From NCBI GenBank assembly GCA_001599595.1, contig BCHH01000006.1:2092319-2156318 (forward strand): a stretch of 64,000 nt of DNA. Reading direction: 5' to 3'. The notes beneath the pieces are model-generated. The model was given only the letters and a program-made list of their open reading frames with translations. It ran no database searches and was not told where the DNA came from. This stretch comes from Beverwykella pulmonaria (lineage: Eukaryota > Ascomycota > Dothideomycetes > Pleosporales > Melanommataceae). Below, in pieces: positions 9,922 through 22,128 of this stretch; positions within the stretch are counted from its first letter, which is position 1, and each line of letters begins with the position of its first letter. Both the position numbers and the translations under genes were made by a program.

Positions 9922-12900
9922 ATGGTCGGCCTCACCTCCGCAGCCGGCGTCGTCGGTTTCCTTGCCGAACCCGATCCAGCTCTACGCTCCTTTGCCCTGC
10001 ACCGGTTAAACGAAGAGATCGATCTCCTGTGGCCAGAAGTCGCTGGGTCTGTCAGTCAGATGTAAGGCGTCTTCCAAGCTCTCCTTATCCGCGTGTTATG
10101 GCGTGTTGCTAACTGGCGTGCTCGGTAAAGTGAGGCTCTGTACGAGGATGAAGTGTTCCCAGAGCGCGAGCTTGCAGCTCTTGTCGCGGCGAAGGTCTAC
10201 TACCAGCTACAGGAATACAACGAGAGCATGGTCTTTGCGCTCGGCGCAGGCAAGCTCTTCGACATCCACCACTCCGGCGAGTTCGAGGAGACCATCTTGG
10301 GTGAGTCTTTTTCTACGTAAACTATCGAGCCGTAGCAGCCCTCTTGATTGGGTCTTGCGTCGCGGCCCTTCACATTAGGCTCTTGTTTCTCCTCACAGGA
10401 TCAGGCAGCTAATTCCCTTATGCTCATAGCTAAATGTCTCGATACCTATATCGCGCTGTCCGCCATGCACAACCCTCCTACACCCATCAGCAGGCCGAAC
10501 CAGTCGCCGCCGCAGCTCATTACCTCCTTCTCTGGAGGGGCAGTCGGAGGTGCCAGCACATCAGCAAGCCTGACCTCGCCAATAACCCCCTTCTCGCAAT
10601 CCGCCTTGCCCTCCAAATCCCTCCTTTCCCGACAGGACTCGTCAACTTTCGATCCTTCAATTCCCGGCGGTGGCAATGCGGGTGTTGCTGGTGCACATCC
10701 CACCCCGCTGGTACTTCAGAGGAGCGTTCAGAAGAACCTCCAGGCCACCATACGGCGCATTTTCGAGAGCTGTTACGAGAATGGCGACTACAAGCAGGTG
10801 GTTGGGATCGCAATTGAGGCACGAAATTTGGAGGTCCTGCGCGAGTCGTTCCTTCGCGCGAGCCAGGATGAGAAAAAGCAGGGCAAGAAGCCCGCAACGA
10901 GTTCTCCTTCTAGAAGTGAGGAACTGATGGACTATGTGCTTGATATCTGTATGAATGTAGTCCAGGAGAGGGGTTTGAGGAACGAGGTCAGAAACCCTCT
11001 GTGCATATGACGGAGATGAAGGCTGATGAATTTCTAGATTCTTCGATTGATCCTGGAGCTGCTCAACGACATCCCTAATCCAGACTACTTCTCGATCGCA
11101 AAGTGCGTGGTTTACTTGAACCAGCATGCTATGGCCTCAAATCTTCTTCGACAGCTCGTACAGAAAGGCGACGGCAAATCCCTCGCTGTGGCTTACCAAA
11201 TATCATTCGACCTGTACGAGAACGGCACTCAAGAATTTCTAGCAAAGGTCATGGATGAGCTACCAGACACAGAGGAGAAGAGCGAGGAAGCAATGCCAAG
11301 TGCCAACGGGGATGCATCACATAAATCCCGATCTGAGGACGCAGAAGAGACGGATGGCTTGCTTGCCAACGCAGATACAAGCAACGAGGCGCCCACGATA
11401 TCGACAGTTGTATCGCGTACTAAGCAGAAACAACTATCCGAGGACGAGCTCAAGGCCTTCACCTCAGTGCGCCACGTTCTCCGAGGCACCAAGAGCATTG
11501 AACTGAACCTTGAGTTCTTGTATAGAAACAACCACGCCGACAAAAACATCTTGAACAAGATCCGGGACAGCTTAGAGGCTAGGAACTCGATCTTCCACAG
11601 TGGTGTGACATTCGCGAACGCCTTCATGAATGCCGGGACCACAAACGATACATTTTTTAGAGAGAATCTGGAGTGGCTAGGGAAAGCGGTCAACTGGTCA
11701 AAGTTCACAGCAACTGCCGCTCTCGGAGTCATTCATCGAGGCAACATTACTCAAGGACAGAAGCTCTTGGAGCCTTACCTTCCCAAGGACACCGTTTCGT
11801 CTGGCTCGCATTTCGAACAGGGCGGATCTTTATTCGCTTTGGGATTGATTTACTCCAACCACGGAACGCATGTTTTAGACTACTTACTCAAGCAGTTCCG
11901 AAACGCCTCTGAGGAAGTTATTCAACATGGTGGCGCTCTCGGTTTGGGAGTTGCCGGTATGGCCACCGGCTCAGAAGACATCTTCGGTGCATTCAAGACG
12001 GTACTGTTCACCGACTCTGCTATCAACGGTGAGGCAGTGGGTCTCTCGATGGGTCTTGTCATGCTTGGTACTGGTAACATCAAGGCTCTTGAGGACATGA
12101 TCCAGTACGCCCACGAGACTCAGCATGAGAAGATTGTCCGTGGGCTCGCTATGGGCATGGCACTGATCATGTATGCCCGACAAGAAGCTGCCGATGAGCT
12201 TATCAACGGTCTACTGGATGACCCTGACGCGACCTTGCGTTACGGAGGTATCATGACTCTGGCACTAGCGTACTGTGGCTCAGGTAGCAACAAAGCAGTG
12301 CGCCGGCTACTTCACGTCGCCGTCAGCGATGTCAATGATGATGTTCGACGAGTGGCCGTCATGAGCTTGGGCTTCGTCTTGTTCCGGAAACCAGGCAGCG
12401 TCCCCCGTATGGTTGAGCTCCTTGCGGAGTCTTATAACCCTCATGTCCGATACGGCGCCACCATGGCCCTCGGCATTGCCTGTGCTGGTACTGGTCTCCA
12501 TGAAGCCATCGATCTCCTCGAGCCAATGATGAAGGACTCAACCGATTTTGTTCGGCAAGGCGCTCTTATCGCACTTGCTATGATCATGGTCCAGCAAAAC
12601 GAAGCCATGAACCCCAAGGTAGCCACAATCAGGAAGACACTTGCGAAGATCGTTGGCGACCGTCACGAAGACGCCATGGCCAAGTTCGGTGCCGCCCTTG
12701 CTCTTGGTATTATCGATGCTGGAGGTCGCAACTGCACCATTTCGCTCCAAACACAGACCGGCAACCTCAACATGACTGCCATCGTTGGCATGGCGGTTTT
12801 CACTCAATATTGGTACTGGTTCCCTTGCACCCATTTCCTGGCATTGAGCTTCACACCTACGGCCATCATTGGCGTCGACCAAGATCTCGAAGTTCCATCA

Positions 12901-13626
12901 TTCCAGTTCCACAGCAATACGAGACCGAGCATGTTCGACTATCCCCCGGAGCAAGAAGTCAAGACAGAGGAGGCACCGGAGAAGGTCAAGACTGCTGTTC
13001 TCTCTACGACGGCCCAGGACAAGCGCCGGAAACTAGTCAAGGCTCGACAACAAAGACGTGAGAGCATGGATATCGATCAGACAGCCACGACACCAAAAGT
13101 ATCCGCTTCGGACGAGGACAAAATGGACGTTGATGAGGAGCCGAAGAACAACGAAAAGGAGAAGGCTGACGGAGAGGAGGGCACGCCCTCGGCCGAGACG
13201 ACGAAGAAGAAGGCCGAAAAGGAGAAGGTTGGCTACGAACTGGAAAACATGTCTCGCGTCCTGCCCGCTCAGGTAAAATACATCAGTTTCCCTGAGGAGC
13301 GATATGTTCCGGTGAAGAAGGTATGTTATATCAATTATGTATTCGTACGAAACACTAACGTGTTCCAGCCAACTGGTGGTGTCATCCTAATGGTTGATAC
13401 GAGGCCTTCAGAGTCAAAGACCCTTCTGGAACTGAAGGTAAAGAAGGCAGCCCCAGCCCCAGCTCCTGGTGCAGCAGGTCCCTCAGGGGACCAGGCGCCA
13501 GAGGGCGTGCAGGCAGCCCCGTCATCTGCTGCTATAGACGACAATATGATTGATGAAGGGGCGGAAGAGGCAGACGTGCCAGGGGAGTTTGAGTATCTCT
13601 CGGACGGGGCCGATGATGAAGATTGA
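9922..13626 (+). CDS. RPN2: 26S proteasome regulatory subunit Rpn2
   Basis: Five exons, 9922-10061, 10131-10300, 10430-10986, 11038-13320 and 13369-13626, join in phase to 1135 residues, as expected for filamentous fungi. Rpn2 is the largest non-ATPase scaffold of the 19S base and helps dock ubiquitin receptors and the deubiquitinase. The middle third shows proteasome/cyclosome repeats (alternating GALALG, YGATMALG and HGGALGLG blocks). A charged Lys/Glu insert follows, and the C-terminus has KYISFPEERYVPVKK. The second intron needs care: an attractive cacag acceptor at 10398 gives a stop, while catag at 10429 restores EETILAKCLDTYIALSA. The ATG at 9922 gives MVGLTSAAGVVGFLAEPD, a typical Rpn2 start. 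Confidence 0.95.
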
Positions 13627-13980
13627 GGGGTCACTAGAGGGGAATGAATGTGCTTTTGTACCACCATTTTTGGGCTTTCCGGCCGGAGGATGTCAGACTT
13701 GCTTGCATTCGTCCAGGCGCAGGGAGGCAAGAGAAGCCGTTTCCACAGCCCACTTAGACTTGCTTAAGCAATGTATAATAGCCCACGCGGTCTGCGCACT
13801 TAAACATGTATTCTTATGCTGCTAACAACTGTGACTTGCTATCATTTTGGGTGCACCATATCATGACATATGAATGTCGGCTCACTGGACACAGGGTTTT
13901 CGGCCCGAATTAGAACGTCTTGGCGTTTTGCATCAAATGATCTCGCAATGCCAAAAGATTACAATTCACATCAACCCGCA

Positions 13981-15483
13981 ATGAGCCTTCGACTTCCGCT
14001 GCCTCGATCAATTGCGGTCCAAGATGCAACCACAGTATGTCTCCGATGCTGGCGAAAGCTCTCCCACACCTCAATGCCACCTCAGCACCTCTTTTCCACA
14101 TCCACCAGGCAAAGCGCGGTAGCCCTGGGAAAGAGCAGGACCGCACTGCGCAAGGACTACTTTTGGGCAAACGCTAAGCTAGAAGAATCACTTGGGAAGA
14201 CATTGGCACAGTCGAGACGAGAATCGCAGAGCGCAGTGGCGGGCATTAAGGCGGGGACGCCAGGCTCAGCTACCACCAACGCACAACATGCTCCTCCGCG
14301 GGGCACTCCAATTGAAGAGGTGCTACCTCACCGGCGCAGGAAAAAGGCGCGAGAACAAGCTGCTGCAGAGGTTGAGGGGAAGGACAGCTATCCAATAGCC
14401 CTGGATGCGTCGTCGAAACTGGGGACCATTGCTTCGAATCTCCCCCGCCGATCGATTCGCCGAATCCTTACGACCTACCTCTCCTTGTCGAAACCGCGGC
14501 TCAGTTTTCTCGTAGTTCTCACGGCAACAGCAGCATATTCTCTATATCCTGTTCCAGGTCTTCTTGCGCCCGCGGCGACAGCTACCCCCTCTCTATCCAC
14601 CCTCACCTTACTATTCCTCACGACAGGCACCGCGCTGTGCGCCTCCTCCGCAAATACGCTCAACATGCTCTTCGAGCCCACACATGACGCTAAAATGAGC
14701 CGTACACGCAACCGCCCTCTTGTCCGGAAACTCATAAGCCCGACTGGTGCCCTGGTATTCGCAGTGGTGTGTGGGATAGGCGGCGTAGGCGCTCTATACT
14801 ACGGCGTTAATCCTACCACCGCATTTCTCGGGGCGGTAAATGTAGCCCTGTACGCAGGTGTCTACACTCCGCTGAAGCGGATATCGGTGATCAACACATG
14901 GGTTGGGGCCGTGGTAGGCGGGATTCCACCGCTAATGGGCTGGACGGCTGCGGCGGGACAATGCGCGCACGATGGAACATGGCAGGAGTTGCTATATGGC
15001 GAGGACTCTGTCGGTGGATGGCTGTGTGCAAGCCTCCTCTTCGCATGGCAATTCCCGCACTTCAACTCCCTGAGCTGGGCCATCCGCGACGAGTACAAGA
15101 ACGCCGGGTACCGCATGCTGTGCTGGGTGAACCCTGCACAAAACGGACGTGTTGCGCTCCGTTACTCGGTCCTCATGTTTCCCGTTTGCATTGGGCTAAG
15201 CTACTGCGGTGTCACGGACTGGAGTTTTGTTGTTACGAGTAGTGCGGTTAATGGGTGGATGACGTGGAAGGCAGTGCGGTTTTGGCAAGAGCAGGGGCAT
15301 AAAGGGACGGCGAGGGGACTGTTTTGGGCAAGCGTGTGGCATTTGCCTATTGTCATGGTGTTGGCCATGGCGCAGAAGAAGGGTTTGGGGGAGAGGGTTT
15401 GGAGGGGGGTTTTTGGGTTTCCTGAGGATGATGATGAGGAGTTGTACTATGAGGTTGGAGAAGTGGGAGGGAGTGTATCATAA
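13981..15483 (+). CDS. COX10: Protoheme IX farnesyltransferase, mitochondrial (Cox10)
   Basis: Intronless; 500 residues from the ATG at 13981. An in-frame ATG at 13870 would add 37 residues, but the later start begins a typical mitochondrial presequence (MSLRLPLPRSIAVQ) followed by the CLRCWRKLSH block seen near the N-terminus of fungal Cox10. The enzyme attaches a farnesyl group to heme B to make heme O in the inner membrane, for cytochrome c oxidase. The UbiA-type prenyltransferase motif NMLFEPTHDAKMSRTRNRPL lies around 227-246, the second Asp-rich loop SWAIRDEYKNAGYRML around 365-380, and about eight hydrophobic segments surround them. The acidic tail (EDDDEELYYE) is fungal-specific. Confidence 0.95.
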   Translation: MSLRLPLPRSIAVQDATTVCLRCWRKLSHTSMPPQHLFSTSTRQSAVALGKSRTALRKDYFWANAKLEESLGKTLAQSRRESQSAVAGIKAGTPGSATTNAQHAPPRGTPIEEVLPHRRRKKAREQAAAEVEGKDSYPIALDASSKLGTIASNLPRRSIRRILTTYLSLSKPRLSFLVVLTATAAYSLYPVPGLLAPAATATPSLSTLTLLFLTTGTALCASSANTLNMLFEPTHDAKMSRTRNRPLVRKLISPTGALVFAVVCGIGGVGALYYGVNPTTAFLGAVNVALYAGVYTPLKRISVINTWVGAVVGGIPPLMGWTAAAGQCAHDGTWQELLYGEDSVGGWLCASLLFAWQFPHFNSLSWAIRDEYKNAGYRMLCWVNPAQNGRVALRYSVLMFPVCIGLSYCGVTDWSFVVTSSAVNGWMTWKAVRFWQEQGHKGTARGLFWASVWHLPIVMVLAMAQKKGLGERVWRGVFGFPEDDDEELYYEVGEVGGSVS

Positions 15484-15821
15484 TGAGCTACCTGATGGGA
15501 CGAAAGAGTGAATAGTAAGTGGCCTGTTTCACATTCTTCGCTCTTTCCGTCTGGTTGGCAAGGTAGGGGTGCTCAGGCACTGTTTCCCTAGTATTAGATT
15601 CAGAGCTAATCAGAGCCTACAGTTTCTTATGTATATAACTGTATCATATGTCATCAACAAGCATTTAAACAGTCACGCTGCGTCGTGGTTGATAGCTCAC
15701 TCGCACTATCGTCTCCGTCTACGCCAAAACTTCAAAATGGAAATGCAAGTGATTCCTACACATCACCCAGTCTAACCCCCAGAATAAAGTCTTCCCTATC
15801 TCCCGTATCCCTAGCGCCTCT

Positions 15822-16574
15822 CTATCCCGTCCACGGCCTCGGTCCCGGCGGCGTGTATGAGGTCGGAATCGGGTAATAGATGTTGAGTTGGATTCCCGGA
15901 TCAGACGCCTTGTACGCGCCAGGGAACGACACCAAGGGACTCGGTGACCCGCTCCCACCGCCAGTGACCTTGATCTGCGCGCACGAAATATAGAATTGTG
16001 CGCCACCGGTGGAAGACGCAGAGTGTAAGCCAATGTGCTCGACACGGAAGAGATATTCGCCCGATGGGAGGGATTTAGGGATGGGCACGGTGACTTGAGA
16101 TTTGCCTGCGCGAATGCGTTAGGAAAGACGGGAGTTGAAAGAAGGGCGAAAAGAAGGGGAATAGCAACCTTGGGATGCCCACGCCATCCCTGCACTGCTG
16201 ATTGTTGCTCCCTGCTCGTATATCTTGAACCAGACGTTTCCTGCGCCATCGAAGGTTGCTGCTGTCTTGCCCTCGGGGACTTTGGCCATGTAGAACATTA
16301 GCGGTCCAGGGTGGGAGATCGTAGTTTGTGCAGTGAAGCCCACGGTCGAGCCGGCGGCGACTTCCATGGTTGCGGGCGCGGCGGTGCCGGGGGAGAGCTC
16401 GTAGCAACGGATTTGCGTGCTAGTGACGTCTGTCACGGGTCCGTTGGACTGGTAGTTTGTCGTCTTGCGGACGTATTGCCATGCTGGCGTCGTGGCACCG
16501 TTTGCGATGAGGGCTGGGAAGGTGTAGTGTGCTGTTACGGTGGTGGCGGCGAAGAGGGGGAGGAGGAATTTCAT
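15822..16574 (-). CDS. AA9 lytic polysaccharide monooxygenase (secreted, no CBM)
   Basis: Two exons, 16574-16169 and 16105-15822, with a 63-nt intron (GTTGCT donor), give 229 residues. A signal peptide [15 protein letters not shown] ends exactly before His16, which becomes the N-terminal copper-binding histidine brace. The second copper histidine is H88 (TISHPGPL), and the axial tyrosine is Y174 in QFYISCAQI, with Q172 beside it. C57 and C177 are placed to form the usual disulfide. AA9 enzymes cleave cellulose or hemicellulose oxidatively outside the cell. There is no cellulose-binding module: the protein ends shortly after the catalytic domain in a Pro-rich tail ([14 protein letters not shown]). 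Substrate cannot be told from sequence alone. Confidence 0.95.
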
Positions 16575-16649
16575 CGTGGCGATGGCTTTGATCTACTGCT
16601 GAGATCTGGGACGTCTGAATTGGAAGGGGAGTCCTGAAAGCCAAGATCA

Positions 16650-18567
16650 ATGAAGGAGGATTGGGTGTGGGTTTTATACTCTCTCGGCCACCTGACTAGA
16701 TTGTAGTCTTCCTATTCGGGACGCACGCCCCAGATTTCTGGATATGTGTGTAATATGCACCCCAGACTGCGACTCGTATGCCCCATCCCGTACTCCCAGG
16801 TGTCTGTGTGATAATGCCGACGGGTAAATGGGAGATGGTTGCCGCTTCTTAATTGACCAAACAACCCAAAGATAATATGTGTATATTTGAAAGTTAAGGA
16901 TGTTCATATGAAGAAGAATTTATGATTGGCAGAGGACTGGGTAAATGCTGGTCGGTACTTGAGACGCGTGGTCGGGGATATAGATTGGTTGGGCGGCTTG
17001 ATTTTTTAATCCTAAACCTCACACACTAATTTGATACTGGATAAGAAAACTGGAGATGGTTCAGTCGTAGCACCTTGATTGCTGGGAATATCGATAACTT
17101 GGTGTTGATGCTCTCTGGGATAAAGAGACCAGAGACATGTACGTGGACCATAAGGCGACTTCATTCATAGTGCCCAAATAATACTTCTTCTGTCTAAGGA
17201 TTTCATCAAACCATGTCGACCGCGTGATGCGAATATATACATGTATATTAAGGACTTGGTACCCGACTGAATACCAGGAAAAGTGAGCTCGGCTAGCGGA
17301 GCGTGGAGTGGTAGCGGGCACGCCATGGGCGTTTGTATAGTGGGTTTAGATGAGCAGGGCCTGAGGAGTGACGTAGATTCAATAGGGAAGTTGGTGGTGT
17401 GGGGGACTGGTAGCATTAGATAAGATGTGATGCGATGAGATGAGATTGGAAGGTGACTTGGAGGGAGGGAGGGAGGGAGGGAGAGGTGACTCTGAGGGAG
17501 GGAGGGAGGAAAAGACTAAGGATAAGGTTGAAAGTTGAGTTTCATGTGCATACTCAAAGGAAGATGAAAAGCACGAATAATACTTACCTAGAAAAAGTTT
17601 GAGACTAAACGTCATAAAAGGGAAGTGGATCAAATTTGAGCGAAAAGAAAGACACTGAGTGGTGCTTACTAATACTAAATTTTGATAGGAAGTTCCTGCC
17701 ACGGAATGACATGAAACGAACGAAAAGTCATATTAACCCAAATTCTCCACAGTATCAACCACCGAAATTCAATAGTTAAAATGCGTTCTGGAAAGCATCC
17801 ATTAAAATTGCAGCGGTGCGGTGAAGTCGGTATCATAATCGAGTGGCTGTTTGATCTCGCACGCCTCTTTCGAAGAAGCATGTGTCGTTTTGAGACCAGC
17901 GAATCACTTGGAGAATACAATAAAGATAGACGAAAGACGTCAACTCCCAAGGCTGAACGCATGTCTTGATGGCGTTGCTCGGAGGTCGGAGGTCGGAGGC
18001 ATGAGGAAGAGGAGGAAACTTTCACGGAAGTTCAATTTGGCCTCCTTTCGTTTCCCGGTACAGTCGTTGAACACATTCCATTGGTGCCTGACATATCTCA
18101 GCACTAGGTGAAAATGGACGTTCCGCTACTGGTAAGGAGGAAGTCCGGATACCTTCATCCTTTAGCCCCCGTATCCACACCCCACGATTACGCGACTCCA
18201 CAAAGAGCATCCGCATTTTCCTAATAGCCAATAAAACATTTTCTATTTCTTCATAAATTCTTGTGATATCCTATAGCAAGACAGCTCCATGTAGTTATTG
18301 TTCAAACACTTGAACCCCATGCGTTCCTCCGACTCCGATACCTACCCCGCGTGTAGGGGAAGCTCGGAGACTCGGCTCGCGACTACGACGTCCATTATGT
18401 CCACTGTCTTTTGTGTATAAATAGTGAAACATGTGGGGACTTAGACCTCGTGGGATGTTGGACCTTATAATAAGTTCCACCCCAGTGACGTTTTGACCTC
18501 ATCGCTTTCATCCATCCATTTTTCAACTGTAATCTTTTTACCTAAATACGCATCTTGAATCCGCAAC
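16650..18567. other. Long intergenic region with a (GGGA)n tract
   Basis: Upstream of both the LPMO (minus) and the P450 (plus), so probably promoter DNA for both. A GGGA-rich simple repeat lies at about 17459-17513 in two blocks. Small frames on both strands lack a start with supporting splice sites. A TATA-like tataaata stands near 18415, about 150 bases before the P450 start. Confidence 0.5.
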
Positions 18568-20378
18568 ATGAGCGAGGGGCGAACTCCATTGATTCTCGGA
18601 GGAGCTGCGGCACTGGTATGGAACCTCACGGTTGGAGTATATCAATGGCTAATAGCTTGTTTAAGGGACTTCTGTACATACTCGGCAATGTAGTGTATCG
18701 ATTATGGTTCCACCCTCTGGCGAAATACCCAGCCCCATTCCTCAATCGAATCACACAGGCGAGTTTCCACCAGAATCGACATTGAAGGTATCTGACCCTT
18801 TGAAGCTACCCGCGATCGTTGCAGTCTTGACTGGAAGATTGCCCATGTACACGAAGACTCTACACGATAAATATGGTGCGTTTGGATTCCACTAGCAAGG
18901 CGGAACCATTTAATAAGATATTTAAGGTCCCATCGTACGGTTAAGCCCCAACGAGCTTTCCTTCAACACACATGAGGCTTGGGAGGACATCTACGGGCAC
19001 CGCCTAGGAAGACCCAACATGGCGAAAGATCCCATACATGTCGGTTCTGTTGATCGTAGGTTTTTAATTTGATCAGGTCCACCGTGTCAATGCTGACATG
19101 ACCTTGTAGCTGTCCCGGGCGTTTCGACTATCTCAATGGCGGACAACGACACCCATGCGCGTCAGCGTAGAGCTCTTTCCCACGGCTTCTCCCAGCAGGC
19201 TCTTTGGGGCCAGGAGGAAATTGTCCAGCTTTATATTACTAAGCTACTTGACAACGTGAAGAGGTTCTCGGATAGTGGCAAGTCGTTCAACATTGTGGAC
19301 TGGTACAACTTTATGACTTTCGACGTTATTGGAGACCTTGCCTTTGGGGAATCATTCGGCTGTCTCGAACGCGGAGACTTCCACTTCTGGATCACTCTCA
19401 TCTTCAAGGCCGTGCAAGCCGGTGCGCTCGAGACAGCCACACGGCGATTTGCGGCAGCCGGATCGCCGATTCAGAAATACCTCATGCGATGGATTCCCAA
19501 CAAGATGCGGAAACAACGAAAGGATCATCTCTCTTACAGCAGGGAAAAGGTACTGAAGCGTCTGGCGGACACGAAGAGCGACCGGAAAGACTTCATTTAC
19601 TACATTCTGCGGCAGGCGAAGCGAGTAGATCTGTCTCAGGATGAGATTATTGTCAATGGAGCTCTGTTCATCGTTGCCGGCAGCGAAACCACTGCCATGA
19701 CTTTATCTGCCATGACCAACTTCCTCATCGCTCACCCGGAGAAATTCAACAAGCTGAAGAAAGAGATTCGCGGAGCGTTCAAGTCAGAAGCAGAAATCAC
19801 GGTGGAGAAGGCGACTGCTCTGCAATACCTTAATGGCTGCATCGATGAAACGCTGCGGTTGCTACCCCCAGCGCCGATTGGCTTCCTGAGAAGCATACCT
19901 GCAGGCGGTGACACAATATCGGGAGAGTATCTTCCAGCGGGAGTAAGTTACCAGTTTCCCTTAGATCCTAGTATGTCTAATCGTCATAGACAACTGTTTC
20001 CGTCAGTTCATGGTGTTCGCAACACAATCCTGCCAACTTCAGGAATCCTGATGACTTTATTCCCGAGAGATGGTTCGACCCTGCATACGCAAGCGACCAC
20101 AAGCTGGCTAGCCGTCCGTTCTCGCTTGGTCCGCGCGGTTGCATTGGGAAAAAGTGTGTATACGTGTTCCCCTTCCAGATGAATTTATGCTTATGTGGCG
20201 CAGTTTGGCATACATGGAGATGAGAATCGCCTTCTGTCGCCTTTTCTGGCTCTACGATATCACGACAACGGATGGAGCGCCCGATTGGAATACAGAGGGG
20301 CAAATGAAGAACATGAAGGCGTATAGTACCTGGGTGAAGCCGGAGTTGAACGTCAAGGTTACACCAGTCCAGCGATAG
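18568..20378 (+). CDS. Cytochrome P450 monooxygenase, seven exons with one GC-AG intron
   Basis: Exons 18568-18615, 18666-18758, 18806-18875, 18927-19055, 19110-19942, 19990-20153 and 20204-20378 total 1512 nt in phase (503 residues). An N-terminal membrane anchor ([17 protein letters not shown]) precedes [14 protein letters not shown]. The I-helix AGSETTA is at about 303-308, the K-helix ETLR near 360, PERW after it, and the heme loop [11 protein letters not shown] has its cysteine at 442. The second intron (18759-18805) begins GC rather than GT; it is required to give [13 protein letters not shown]. This is a microsomal class II enzyme that needs NADPH-P450 reductase. Its style resembles fungal secondary-metabolism P450s; the substrate is unknown. 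A Zn2Cys6 factor and a cyclase-like hydrolase follow beyond the transposon. Confidence 0.92.
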
Positions 20379-20762
20379 GTCCAAGCGCTTCTTGAGATCA
20401 TGCATATAGGAGAGAATGGAGGGCGCAATGCGTAGGCATCATGATAGCATTTCAGGGTGAATAGCCAGTTTTGGGTGCGATTACTTCGTCTTTCCATCGT
20501 TATCAATTGAATCATGCATAACATGTGCGCTCTGTGATTTGCGCGGAGCTCCATCCGCTACGAGCAAAACAGATTAGGCCCTGCCTGGTTGTCTCCGATT
20601 CAGGCTCCGTTTCCGTTTCAGTACTGAAACGGAGCGTAATCGGAGCCGTGTTTGGTATATTGTGTCCGTTCCGTTTGGTAATCGGGGTCCGATTCGTATT
20701 CAAGCGCCACGTAATCTTAACCCTTGTCTAGCTCTGCCACGGACCTCATGCGACCTCCTGCG

Positions 20763-20812
20763 TCTCCGATAGCGAAAAACACCTCCAGAGGTGTTTTTCA
20801 CTATCGGAGACA
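20763..20812. repeat. Hairpin-forming inverted repeat before the transposase gene
   Basis: Two arms, gtctccgatagcgaaaaaca and its near-complement tgtttttcactatcggagac, face each other around cctccagagg, ending about 20 bases before the transposase ATG. The arm begins with gtctccgat, which also occurs just inside the left terminal repeat at 20591. It could be a subterminal transposase-binding site or an RNA hairpin in the leader. Confidence 0.7.
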
Positions 20813-20831
20813 TCACGTGTCTTGATTTGCA

Positions 20832-22019
20832 ATGGATCCTCAAAAGGCTGCTGCGGGCTGTGCCGCCGTAGGTGCTCTCGCCAGCGTCCACGCTTTGTTG
20901 AACCAGTACTATGATACTAAATCTCGCTCAATTGGTGTAAATAAGCGGGAGAACGATCGCGAGAGGGGGCCGGCGTGGCTTGCGGACTGTATGAACGACC
21001 CTATACAGCTTTTTGAAGAGACTCGATTGCGGCCAGAGGTGTGGGACAAGCTTATACAGTACCTAAAGGAGAAAGAGCTAGTAAGCAACGGCAAGGTGAT
21101 AATTGAGGAGAAGGTCCTTACGTTTTTGTACATTTGTTCAAATGGGGCGTCCTGGCGTAATTGTCGTCATAAAGCTGGCCGTTCAATGGAGACAATAAGT
21201 CGCAACTTTCACGAAGTTTTGGACGCGCTGTTATGGTTGTACGAGGACGTTGTCAAAGGCCCTTCAGCTGAGGTTTCTGAGCATATTAGGGGCAGCGAGA
21301 AGCGCTGGCCGTACTTCAAGGACTGTGTGGGCGCGATTGACGGCACTCATATACCTATATACGTGCCGGCTTCAGCGCACAAAAGGTATCGCAATCAGTA
21401 TGGGGATTTAAGCCAGAACGTCCTTGCTGCCGTCGACTTCAATATAAACTTCCTATACGTGTTAGCTGGCTGGGAGGGCAGCGCACACGACGGCAGGGTG
21501 TTAAGGGACGCCTACACAAAGGGCTTTTACGCGCCGCCAGGCAAATATTACGTCGCTGACGCAGGCTATACAAATAGCTCTGATTTGCTCACGCCGTATA
21601 GAGGCGTACGGTATCACCTGCGAGAGATCCAAGAGGTTGGCAGAGACGCGCGGACGGCTAAAGAGTTGTTCAACTATCACCATAGCAGCCTGCGTAACGT
21701 TGTTGAGCGTACGTTTGGCATCTTCAAGCGTCGCTGGAGGATCTTTGACAGAGCTCATGAGTTTGATATTAAGACGCAGACGAAGCTTGTGTATAGCCTA
21801 GTGGCTGTTCATAACCTCATTAACTCAGTGTACACTGTAGAGGAGGATTTTGATGAGCTTGGAGCGTACAAACGCGAGGCAATTAATAAGGCGCAACAGG
21901 AGGAGGAGCGTAGGCGTAACGCGGCTCTGTCAGAGGTTAGCATAAATAAGAAGAGGGAGCAAGTAGCAGAGAGCATGTGGGATAATTACCAACTAGCGCG
22001 GAGGATCCTTAGTTTATAG
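20832..22019 (+). CDS. PIF/Harbinger transposase (DDE superfamily endonuclease)
   Basis: Uninterrupted 395-residue frame from an ATG. The catalytic triad is recognisable: first Asp in GAIDGTHIPI, second Asp in YYVADAGYTNSSDLL, Glu in NVVERTFGIFKRRWRIF. The N-terminal part carries the helix-turn-helix-like segment with the FLYICSNGASWRNCRHKAGRS stretch seen in Harbinger transposases. It catalyses excision and insertion at TWA targets and normally needs the Myb-like partner encoded on the opposite strand for nuclear import and DNA binding. No stop or frameshift is present, so it may still be functional. Confidence 0.93.
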   Translation: MDPQKAAAGCAAVGALASVHALLNQYYDTKSRSIGVNKRENDRERGPAWLADCMNDPIQLFEETRLRPEVWDKLIQYLKEKELVSNGKVIIEEKVLTFLYICSNGASWRNCRHKAGRSMETISRNFHEVLDALLWLYEDVVKGPSAEVSEHIRGSEKRWPYFKDCVGAIDGTHIPIYVPASAHKRYRNQYGDLSQNVLAAVDFNINFLYVLAGWEGSAHDGRVLRDAYTKGFYAPPGKYYVADAGYTNSSDLLTPYRGVRYHLREIQEVGRDARTAKELFNYHHSSLRNVVERTFGIFKRRWRIFDRAHEFDIKTQTKLVYSLVAVHNLINSVYTVEEDFDELGAYKREAINKAQQEEERRRNAALSEVSINKKREQVAESMWDNYQLARRILSL

Positions 22020-22128
22020 GGCAGCAGAGTAGCTGTAGTTGTGTGCAAAGGCAGTTATAATTGTTGCAAAATACAGACTAATTTAAGTATATAAGAGCTC
22101 AACACCAATCTCGCACGGGCCACTATCA

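Noticed and set aside
10398..10429. Acceptor cacag at 10398 for RPN2 intron 2
   Set aside because: Good pyrimidine tract, but it leads to a stop after five codons; the catag acceptor at 10429 restores the conserved protein.
13870..13980. Upstream COX10 start at 13870
   Set aside because: In frame, but the added residues lack conservation features and the ATG at 13981 begins a proper mitochondrial presequence. Kept only as an alternative.
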